Of a stretch of 12,641 nt of DNA, positions 6,860-12,641 are shown one piece after another. The position numbers and the translations under genes were made by a program. Position 1 is the first letter of the stretch, and each line of letters begins with the position of its first letter. This stretch comes from a bacterium (GTDB lineage Bacteria > Planctomycetota > J058 > JACQDU01), in NCBI GenBank assembly GCA_016200955.1, contig JACQDU010000083.1, forward strand, positions 1 through 12,641, written 5' to 3'. The notes under the pieces were generated by a model that saw only the letters and a program-made list of their open reading frames with translations, was not told the DNA's origin and did not search any database.

Positions 6860-9800
6860 TCGAGCGCATCATCGAGCTCTCCATCCGGAACCGCTTCGTC
6901 GTGCTGATCGCTTACGTGCTCGTCGTCGCTCTCGGCATCTACTCGGTCGCGAACACGCCGGTCGATGCGATCCCCGACCTCTCCGAGAACCAGGTCATCG
7001 TCTTCACCGACTGGATGGGGAGGAGCCCGCGCGAGATCGAGGACCAGATCACTTACCCGCTCTCGGTGAACCTCCAGGGGCTCGCGGGCGTGAAGTCGGT
7101 CCGGTCTTCGAGCGAGTTCAACTTCTCGATGATCAACGTGATCTTCGAGGATGACGTCGATTTCTACTTCGCGAGACAGCGCGTGAGCGAGAGGCTCACG
7201 CTCGCCAGCACGTTCCTCCCGCAGGGAGTCGTCCCTTACCGCGCGCCCGACGCGACGGCGCTCGGGCAGATCTTCTGGTACACGGTCGAGGGAGCGAACC
7301 AGGAGCCGGGGAGGCTCCGCGCGATCCAGGACTGGTTCGTCCGCTACCAGCTCAACTCGGTCCCGGGAGTCTCGCAGGTCGCCTCGGTCGGCGGCTTCCC
7401 GATCGAGTACCAGATCGACGTGGACCCGATCAAGCTCCGCGCCTACGGGGTCACGCTCGGGCAGGTCTACGACGCGGTCGCTCGCTCGAACTCGGCCGTC
7501 GGCGGGCGCGTCGTGCACAAGGGGAAGGCCGAGTACCTGATCCGCGGCGTCGGGTGGATCCAGTCGATCGAGGACATCCGCGACATCGTGATCCGCTCGG
7601 CGACCCAGCGCGGCACGCCGATCTCGGTCTCGAACCTGGCGACGGTGAGCCAGGGCCCCCAGTTCCGCCGGAGCACGCTCGAGAAGGACGGCAACGAGGC
7701 GACCTGCGGCGTCGACCGGACGCGCCTCATCCAGGGAGCGATCCACACGCTCACCGAGATCCTCACGCACGAGATGGTGATCGCGACGATCGCGATCCTG
7801 CTCATCCTCGGCCACGCGAGGAGCGCGTTCGTGATCTGCCTCACGCTCCCGCTCTCGGTCCTCGTCTCGTTCATCCTCATGCGGAGGTTCGGGATCGCCT
7901 CGAACATCATGTCGCTCTCGGGGATCGCGATCTCGATCGGGATCCTCGTGGACCAGGCGATCGTCATGGTCGAGAACGCGACGCATCACCTCACGGCTCA
8001 CTTCCAGGGAGGGCGGATCACCGGAGACACGCGGGAGCTCGTGATCCCCGCGTGCAAGACGGTCGGGCGGCCGATCTTCTTCTCGGTGCTCATCATCCTG
8101 CTCTCGTTCATCCCCGTCTTCGCGCTGCGCGGCATGGAAGGGAAGACGTTCCATCCGCTCGCCTTCACGAAGACCTTCGCCATGATCGGCGTCGCGATCA
8201 TGTCGATCACGCTCGTCCCGGCGCTCATCCCGACGTTCATCAAGGGAAAGCTCAAGAGCGAGGAGCAGAACTGGATCGTCCGGAGCCTCATCCGGATCTA
8301 CAAGCCCGTCCTCTCGTGGGCCCTCGACTACCCGAAGACGGTCAACTGGTTCTTCGTCGTGCTCCTCGCGCTCGGCTGGCATCTCTGGGGGAAGATCGGC
8401 CGCGAGTACATGCCGCCCCTCGACGAGGGCTCGATCCTCGACATGCCGATCACGGTCCCGCGAGCGTCGATCGCGGAGACCTCGGACGACCTGAAGGCGC
8501 GCGACAAGGTCCTCCTGAGCTTCCCCGAGGTCGAGCAGGTCGTCGGGAAAGGCGGCCGCGCCGACACTCCCACGGATCCGTCTCCGCTCGACATGATCGA
8601 GACGGTCGTCAACCTGAGACCGAAGGAGCAGTGGCCGAAGCGCGCGATCCGCTACGAGGACGCCCGGAAGGAAGCCGATCTCGCCCTGGCGAAGCTCGAG
8701 GAGAGAGGCTACGTCCGGCCCGCCTCGCAGGAGCTCGACAGGCGGTCGCTCGTGGATGCGGCGACCATGAGCGCGATCTCTCGCTTCGACGCCACGCTGC
8801 GAGCGTTCGTCCTCGAGCGCCACCGCGAGCTCGAAGCCCGGCTCGCGCACGACCTCGCGCGCGACTTCGTGGGAGAGCTCGTGCGCCGCCTCGAGCGCGC
8901 CCGGCGGCTCCGGCGAGCGGTCGCGAACGACGAGATCGCGCGGATCGGCGAGGCGCTCTCCGGGAAAGAAGGCCCGATCCTGGCGAAGGCCGCGGCGCAG
9001 GAGGACGCGAACCGCCTCGTGCAGGAGGTCGCCTCGAAGCTCGCCGCCGCGGGCGCGGTCGAGACCGACGAGAAGGGCCAGCCCTCACCCGAGCTCCTCG
9101 CGCCCGACGACTCCTGGCGCTCGGGGAAGCTCGGCGACGCGCTCGACCTCCTGGGCGTCGAGCGGCCGACCTTGTTCACCGAGATGCTCGCCTTCGCGCA
9201 CGAGCGACGCGAGGAGATCTGGCGCGAGCGCGTGAAGTCTCTCGACTACGAGGTCTTCGACCGCGCGGTCGGGGCCTTCGACTGGTTCTCCCTAGAAGAG
9301 CTCGCGAAGGAAGCGCGCGAGCGCGGGCTGTTCTCCAGGGACCTCGCGAGCCCGGCGCCGCGGTCGGGCTCGCCCTTTCCTTTGGGCTCGCCTCTTCTCG
9401 CGGAAATGAAAGCGGTCCGGGAAGAGCTCGACGGGCCCTTCGCGCGGCGCCTGTTCCTCTGGAAGCAGACGAAGTCGGACCTCGTGAAAGAGATGGACTC
9501 GGTGCTCCAGGTCCCGGGCTGGGGAAACATCTGGACCCAGCCGATCATCAACCGGATCGACATGCTCGCGACGGGCGTGAGGACCATGATCGGCGTCAAG
9601 GTCTTCGGGAAGGACCAGGACGAGATCCAGCGCTGCTCCGAGGAAGTCGCGGCCGCCCTCCGGGGCGTCCAGGGCGCGGTGGACGTCTTCCCCGACCAGA
9701 ACGTCGGGAAGGGTTACATCGAGGTCGACATCGACCGGAAGAAAGCCGCGCGCTACGGCGTCAGCGTGGGCGATATCCAGGATGTCATCGAGGTCGCTCT

Positions 9801-10878
9801 CGGCGGGAAGGTCATCACGAGCACCGTCGAGGGTCGCGAGCGGCACCCCGTGCGCGTCCGCTACGCCCGCGACTGGCGCGAGGACGAGCAGAAGATCAAG
9901 GTCCTCCTCGTGAGCACGGGAGGCATGGACTCGCGCTCGGACGTCGCTGCGAGCGGGGCTCTGGACATGGGCACGGGCGGAGCGCCCATGGCCGGGGACA
10001 TGACTCACCTCCACGCGCGCTCGCGGCCGCTCCAGATCCCGCTCGGGCTCCTCGCGGACGTGAAGGTCGTCGAAGGGCCCTCCATGATCAAGAGCGAGAA
10101 CGGCCTCCTCCGGAGCTACGTCCAGCTCAACGTGCGAGACCGCGACATCGTCGGGTTCGTCGCGGAAGCACAGCGAGTCGTCTCACAGAAAGTGAAGCTC
10201 CCCTCGGGCATGTACCTCGAGTGGAGCGGGCAGTTCGAGCACCAGGTCCGCGCGCGGAAGACGCTCTCTCTCGTTTTCCCCGCCGTGATCCTCCTGATCT
10301 TCATCGTCCTCTACCTGACTTACAGCGACCTCGTGGACGCGCTGCTCATGATGATGGCCGTCCCCGAGGCGCTCGTCGGTGGGATCTTCTTCCTGTGGCT
10401 GTTCGGCTTCAACTTCTCGGTCGCGGTCTGGGTCGGGTTCATCGCGTGCTTCGGCATGGCGACCGAGACCGGGATCATCATGCTCGTCTACCTGCGAGAA
10501 GCGATCGAACGGAAGGGCGGGCTCTCCGGGATCCGCTCGCTCGACGAGCTACGGAAGACGGTCATCGAGGGAGCCGTCCACCGTCTGAGGCCGAAGCTCC
10601 TCACGGAGGGAGTCGCGATCGTCTCGCTCGCTCCCATGCTCTGGGCGAGCGGCGTCGGCCACGAGGTGATCTCCGCCATGGCCGCGCCCGTCCTCGGCGG
10701 GCTCCTCATCTCGGACGAGGTCGTGGACCTCTTCATCCCGGTGCGCTTCTTCTGGGTGAGACGGGCGCGCTGGCTCGCGCTCCACGGATTCACGGAAGAT
10801 GACGTGGAGGCCGGACGCGCGGTCGTGCCCTCGCCCGCACCGGACGGTGAAGCCGCGGAGGGCCCCGGCCATGCGTGA
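6856..10878 (+). CDS. cusA: CusA-like Cu(I)/Ag(I) RND efflux pump with large insertions and a deletion
   Basis: Inner-membrane RND pump of the HME family, the energy-using part of the efflux complex. The ATG at 6856 overlaps the adaptor stop by 4 nt and starts with MIERIIELSIRNRFVVLIAY. TM4 reads SGIAISIGILVDQAIVMVEN, with D366 and E373 but no DFG aspartate. This is the monovalent-metal (CusA) pattern, unlike the upstream CzcA-like pump. NRIDMLATG places M903 where I recall metal-binding M573 in E. coli CusA. At 1340 aa it exceeds the usual ~1045. About 275 residues (594-871) replace a linker of about 20-25 residues in the porter domain. A second insertion of about 33 residues (1022-1056) is Met/His-rich. 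In contrast, about 37 residues normally present just before TM2 are missing between V286 and D287. The C-terminal membrane half includes ISDEVVDLFIPVRFFWVRRARW. The frame is intact throughout. Metal identity and activity are inferred. Confidence 0.93.
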   Translation: MIERIIELSIRNRFVVLIAYVLVVALGIYSVANTPVDAIPDLSENQVIVFTDWMGRSPREIEDQITYPLSVNLQGLAGVKSVRSSSEFNFSMINVIFEDDVDFYFARQRVSERLTLASTFLPQGVVPYRAPDATALGQIFWYTVEGANQEPGRLRAIQDWFVRYQLNSVPGVSQVASVGGFPIEYQIDVDPIKLRAYGVTLGQVYDAVARSNSAVGGRVVHKGKAEYLIRGVGWIQSIEDIRDIVIRSATQRGTPISVSNLATVSQGPQFRRSTLEKDGNEATCGVDRTRLIQGAIHTLTEILTHEMVIATIAILLILGHARSAFVICLTLPLSVLVSFILMRRFGIASNIMSLSGIAISIGILVDQAIVMVENATHHLTAHFQGGRITGDTRELVIPACKTVGRPIFFSVLIILLSFIPVFALRGMEGKTFHPLAFTKTFAMIGVAIMSITLVPALIPTFIKGKLKSEEQNWIVRSLIRIYKPVLSWALDYPKTVNWFFVVLLALGWHLWGKIGREYMPPLDEGSILDMPITVPRASIAETSDDLKARDKVLLSFPEVEQVVGKGGRADTPTDPSPLDMIETVVNLRPKEQWPKRAIRYEDARKEADLALAKLEERGYVRPASQELDRRSLVDAATMSAISRFDATLRAFVLERHRELEARLAHDLARDFVGELVRRLERARRLRRAVANDEIARIGEALSGKEGPILAKAAAQEDANRLVQEVASKLAAAGAVETDEKGQPSPELLAPDDSWRSGKLGDALDLLGVERPTLFTEMLAFAHERREEIWRERVKSLDYEVFDRAVGAFDWFSLEELAKEARERGLFSRDLASPAPRSGSPFPLGSPLLAEMKAVREELDGPFARRLFLWKQTKSDLVKEMDSVLQVPGWGNIWTQPIINRIDMLATGVRTMIGVKVFGKDQDEIQRCSEEVAAALRGVQGAVDVFPDQNVGKGYIEVDIDRKKAARYGVSVGDIQDVIEVALGGKVITSTVEGRERHPVRVRYARDWREDEQKIKVLLVSTGGMDSRSDVAASGALDMGTGGAPMAGDMTHLHARSRPLQIPLGLLADVKVVEGPSMIKSENGLLRSYVQLNVRDRDIVGFVAEAQRVVSQKVKLPSGMYLEWSGQFEHQVRARKTLSLVFPAVILLIFIVLYLTYSDLVDALLMMMAVPEALVGGIFFLWLFGFNFSVAVWVGFIACFGMATETGIIMLVYLREAIERKGGLSGIRSLDELRKTVIEGAVHRLRPKLLTEGVAIVSLAPMLWASGVGHEVISAMAAPVLGGLLISDEVVDLFIPVRFFWVRRARWLALHGFTEDDVEAGRAVVPSPAPDGEAAEGPGHA
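8635..9468 (+). other. Extra helical domain inserted in the CusA-like pump
   Basis: Residues 594-871, between LRPKEQW and TKSDLVKEMDSVLQVPG. In ordinary CusA proteins these two segments are separated by only about 10 residues. The stretch is rich in Arg, Glu, Ala and Leu (for example FVLERHRELEARLAHDLARD and RRLERARRLRRAV), so mostly alpha-helical. It ends in a low-complexity piece, ASPAPRSGSPFPLGSPLL, followed by another helix. No transmembrane segment and no cysteine or Met cluster is seen, so it should hang in the periplasm beside the porter domain. I recall over-long CusA-like proteins in planctomycetes that may carry a related insertion, unverified. Confidence 0.75.
9919..10023 (+). other. 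Met/His-rich periplasmic loop in the CusA-like pump
   Basis: Residues 1022-1056 lie between KVLLVST and the conserved IPLGLLADVKVVEGPSM. Ordinary pumps have only a few residues here. The loop contains M1024, M1038, M1045, M1049, H1051 and H1053 in a Gly/Ala-rich, flexible setting (GALDMGTGGAPMAGDMTHLH). Thioether and imidazole ligands of this kind are typical of Cu(I)/Ag(I) capture, so it may be a metal-collecting arm. Confidence 0.65.
10857..10862 (+). promoter_or_regulatory. Ribosome-binding site of the outer-membrane factor gene
   Basis: GGAGGG at 10857-10862 lies inside the end of the pump gene and eight bases before the ATG at 10871. This supports that start, which also yields a proper lipobox, over ones further upstream. 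Confidence 0.6.
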
Positions 10879-12205
10879 GCAGCTCGCCATGGCGGCCCTC
10901 GTCTCCCTCGCGGGATGCTCGATCGGCGACCTCCCGGCCCAGGAGCGCGAGATCGGGGTCGAGCGACGGAGGCTCGGCCGTTCTTACGCCGATGACGATC
11001 CGATCGAGGCGATCCTCGCGGCGAAACCGGAAGGCGGCGACGCCGAGGCCCGGATCACGTCCGGGATCTCGACCGACCAGGTGCAGGAGATCGCCGTGCG
11101 CCGGAACCCCGAGCTCACGGTAGCGCTCGAGCGATGGGTCGCCTTCCTCGAGAGGGTCCCGCAGAGGCAGTTCCCGTCGATCTCTCCCGCGTTCTCTTAC
11201 CGGTACTCGGGACAGATGAAGACGCACGAAGTGGGAGTCGACGTGGGAGTCCCGTTCCCGACGAAGCTCGTGACGGAGGCGCGCGCGGCTCTCTCCGAGG
11301 CGCGCGCCACCGGCGCCGACTACCGCGAGCGCGAGAACATCCTCCGCATGGAGGCGGCGACGGCTTACGCGAGCCTCTACCTCGCCCGCCGCGAGGTCGA
11401 GATCGTGGACGAGAACGTCGTCTTGCTCGGCCGGTTCATCGAGATCCTCGACGCGAGGGTCAAGGCCGGGAGAGCGACGCTCTCGGACATGCTCCGCGCG
11501 AGGGTCGAGCGAGACGGGCTCCGGGCCGAGCGAGCGACGCTCGCCGGGAACGTGCTCGTCGCGACGAGCGCCCTCAACGTCCTCCTCGACCGGCACCCGG
11601 ACGCGCCGATCGGGAAGCTGGCGGCGCTCCCGCTACCCGAGGGGCCGGGCGAGCTCACGGCCCTCTACGAGCGCGCGCTCGAGCGGAGGCCGGACCTCGT
11701 CGCGACCGAGCACCGGGTGGCGGCGGCGGACGAGGCGACCTCCCGCGCGCGCCAGGAGTGGATCCCCGACCCGACGTTCGGCGCGTCTTACGTGAGAGAC
11801 TTCGGGACCGATCGGAGCTTCGCGGGCTTCATGGGCGGCTTTTCTCTCCCGATCTACGTGCCCTCGATCCTCGCGCGGATCCGGGAGTCGGAGGCCCTTG
11901 CTCGCGGAGCCCGCGCCGAGGTCCGCTCCACGCGGAACCGCGTCCTCGACGACGTGAGAGCGAGCGCCGCCCGGACGGCCGCCGCCGCCGAGCGCTACGC
12001 GATCCTCGCGAAGGACGCCCTCCCGGAGGCGGAGACCGGCGTCAGGACCGCCGAGGGCGACTACGTCGCGGGCACCGTCGATTTCCTCGCGCTCCTCGAC
12101 GCGGAGCGCACGCTTCTCGCGAAGAGCCTCGATCGCGAGCGCGCTCACGCGGATTACGCCTCGCGGCGCGCGGAGCTGGACCGTGCGATCGGCGGTCGGC
12201 GCTGA
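10871..12205 (+). CDS. TolC/CusC-like outer-membrane efflux lipoprotein
   Basis: 444 aa, the usual size for this family. The N-terminus MREQLAMAALVSLAGCS is a lipoprotein signal with LAGC, C16 being the lipidated residue. Two outer-membrane efflux repeats follow. The first runs from about 70 (DQVQEIAVRRNPELTVALERW) to 255, and the second from about 270 (LTALYERALERRPDLVATEHRV) to 444. The helix-helix turn of the second repeat contains PTFGASYVRDFGTDRSFAG and a strand FSLPIYV, as in the outer-membrane barrel of TolC/CusC relatives. It forms the duct through the outer membrane for the pump and adaptor encoded just upstream. The start overlaps the pump stop by 8 nt, so translation is likely coupled. 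The remainder of the protein is rich in long helices (RARQEWIPD, VRSTRNRVLDDVRASAARTAAAAERYAIL). Whether it also serves the CzcA-like pump cannot be told from the sequence. Confidence 0.9.
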   Translation: MREQLAMAALVSLAGCSIGDLPAQEREIGVERRRLGRSYADDDPIEAILAAKPEGGDAEARITSGISTDQVQEIAVRRNPELTVALERWVAFLERVPQRQFPSISPAFSYRYSGQMKTHEVGVDVGVPFPTKLVTEARAALSEARATGADYRERENILRMEAATAYASLYLARREVEIVDENVVLLGRFIEILDARVKAGRATLSDMLRARVERDGLRAERATLAGNVLVATSALNVLLDRHPDAPIGKLAALPLPEGPGELTALYERALERRPDLVATEHRVAAADEATSRARQEWIPDPTFGASYVRDFGTDRSFAGFMGGFSLPIYVPSILARIRESEALARGARAEVRSTRNRVLDDVRASAARTAAAAERYAILAKDALPEAETGVRTAEGDYVAGTVDFLALLDAERTLLAKSLDRERAHADYASRRAELDRAIGGRR

Positions 12206-12248
12206 CGACCGCCCGCGCGACTCCCGGAAGGCGACGACGATCCCTCGT

Positions 12249-12268
12249 GCCGAGCGCGTGCGCTCGGC
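12249..12268. terminator. Palindromic hairpin between convergent genes
   Basis: GCCGAGCGC (12249-12257) and GCGCTCGGC (12260-12268) are perfect inverted repeats; 8 pairs can form around a CGTG loop. It begins 44 bases after the stop of the outer-membrane factor gene, and CTTCTCGCTTC follows it. Lying between two genes that converge, it is a good candidate terminator for the efflux operon, perhaps used from both sides. The T-tract is weak. Confidence 0.55.
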
Positions 12269-12317
12269 CTTCTCGCTTCAGGCCGGAGTGCAACTCATCG
12301 TCGCGACGTGAGAGTGG

Positions 12318-12566
12318 CTAGACGCCGACCTCGAGGCCTTCGTCGATCCGCTCGATGATCTCGAGGAAGCTCGCCACGAAGAGACGGCGGCTCATGAACG
12401 TGAACCCGCGAGCCTGCTTCTCGGGGAAGTAGACGTCGATCTTGTCCGATCCGCCGCGCCGCATACGGAGGAGGCCGATCTTCGTCACGAAACCTTCCTT
12501 GCCCTCCGACTTCGTGCGGACCTTGGCGGCCAGCTTCACGGGCTTCGACTCGAATCGCGCGTTCAT
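12318..12566 (-). CDS. Small basic protein of unknown function
   Basis: 82 aa from the ATG at 12566 (MNARFESKPVKLAAKVRTKS). I do not recognise the family. The protein is basic in its first half (KLAAKVRTKSEGKEG, RMRRGGSDK). It has a central beta-like stretch (KIDVYFPEK, FTFMSRRLFVASF) and an acidic, helical tail (LEIIERIDEGLEVGV). No signal peptide, cysteine or membrane segment is seen, so it is probably cytoplasmic. The start was chosen because AAGGAG is well placed upstream. A longer reading from the GTG at 12623 has no ribosome site. It converges on the efflux operon and is probably unrelated to metal export. The codon style and GC match the neighbours. Confidence 0.6.
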   Translation of the reverse strand: MNARFESKPVKLAAKVRTKSEGKEGFVTKIGLLRMRRGGSDKIDVYFPEKQARGFTFMSRRLFVASFLEIIERIDEGLEVGV

Positions 12567-12572
12567 GTTCCG

Positions 12573-12578
12573 CTCCTT
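12573..12578 (-). promoter_or_regulatory. Ribosome-binding site of the minus-strand small gene
   Basis: On the minus strand AAGGAG lies six bases before the ATG at 12566, supporting the shorter reading of the gene. Confidence 0.6.
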
Positions 12579-12603
12579 GGGCAGGAGCCGGTCGTCTTCG
12601 AGG

Positions 12604-12611
12604 AATCTATC
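12604..12611 (-). promoter_or_regulatory. Possible extended -10 promoter of the minus-strand small gene
   Basis: Read on the minus strand, TGATAGATT forms a TG-N-TAGATT pattern, a partial match to an extended -10 box (four of six hexamer bases). Transcription would begin near 12597, giving a leader of about 30 bases that contains the ribosome site. It lies inside the longer alternative reading, which argues against that reading. No -35 was recognised. Confidence 0.3.
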
Positions 12612-12641
12612 AGCCTCGAACACCGCCGGGCCGGCGTGCTC

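Noticed and set aside
7711..7716. GTCGAC (a SalI recognition sequence) exactly at the 37-residue gap
   Set aside because: Six-base palindromes are common at this GC content; taken as chance and not as a sign of a cloning junction.
6364..8850. 828-codon minus-strand open frame
   Set aside because: Antisense shadow of the pump and adaptor genes with strong Arg/Asp bias and no recognisable domain.
7554..10802. 1082-codon open frame in another + frame
   Set aside because: Overlaps the CusA-like gene completely; its translation is Arg/Pro/Gly-rich with no domain.
12567..12623. Longer reading of the minus-strand small gene from GTG 12623
   Set aside because: No ribosome site, and a possible promoter lies inside it; the ATG at 12566 has a clear AAGGAG.
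1..12641. tRNA, rRNA, CRISPR, insertion sequence, phage, metal-responsive regulator, riboswitch
   Set aside because: None found by reading both strands; coding genes cover almost the whole window and no recognisable pattern is present.

Overview
This is a high-GC stretch (roughly two thirds G+C, judged by eye) of bacterial chromosome or large plasmid. It is devoted almost entirely to export of heavy metals across a two-membrane envelope. Every adaptor and outer-membrane piece present implies a diderm host. GTG and TTG starts, the HEAT-repeat protein with a YKTWW-type tail and the style of the CusA and CusB proteins remind me of Planctomycetota or deltaproteobacterial/myxobacterial lineages. 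This is recollection of family flavour, not a database result, and the taxon is left open.

Layout, all on the + strand except the last gene. (1) 30-3161: a full-length CzcA-type RND metal pump whose TM4 carries the D/D/E triad of divalent-metal pumps. (2) 3143-3493: overlapping its end, a small lipoprotein with two copies of a W-C-x2-H-x2-P-x-S-x-C-x2-C motif. (3) 3607-4371: an exported HEAT-repeat protein with a C-terminal cysteine cluster. (4) 4372-4552: the largest gap, with a long imperfect hairpin built of GGGCAAGG-like units. (5) 4553-4921: a small exported protein with three Cys-Cys pairs. (6) 5033-12205: a tightly packed cusB-cusA-cusC-like tripartite efflux operon. The adaptor and pump overlap by 4 nt, and the pump and outer-membrane factor by 8 nt. 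(7) 12206-12317: a hairpin between convergent genes. (8) 12318-12566, minus strand: a small protein I do not recognise.

Working together: the CusB/CusA/CusC-like set should form a complete periplasm-to-outside Cu(I)/Ag(I) exporter. The CzcA-like pump has no adaptor or outer-membrane partner inside the window; those could lie upstream of base 1 or be borrowed. The small Cys-rich exported proteins between the two pumps are plausible periplasmic metal buffers or chaperones, but this is inference. No metal-responsive regulator, P-type ATPase, tRNA, rRNA, CRISPR or mobile element was found.

The most unusual features are in the CusA-like pump (1340 aa against about 1045 usual). It has a helical, charged insertion of about 275 residues in the periplasmic porter region and a second insertion of about 33 residues rich in Met and His. 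It also lacks exactly the 37 residues that precede TM2 in the neighbouring CzcA-like pump and, by recollection, in E. coli CusA. Coordinates chosen here differ from the longest open frames wherever a ribosome-binding site, signal peptide or family start pointed to an internal start.
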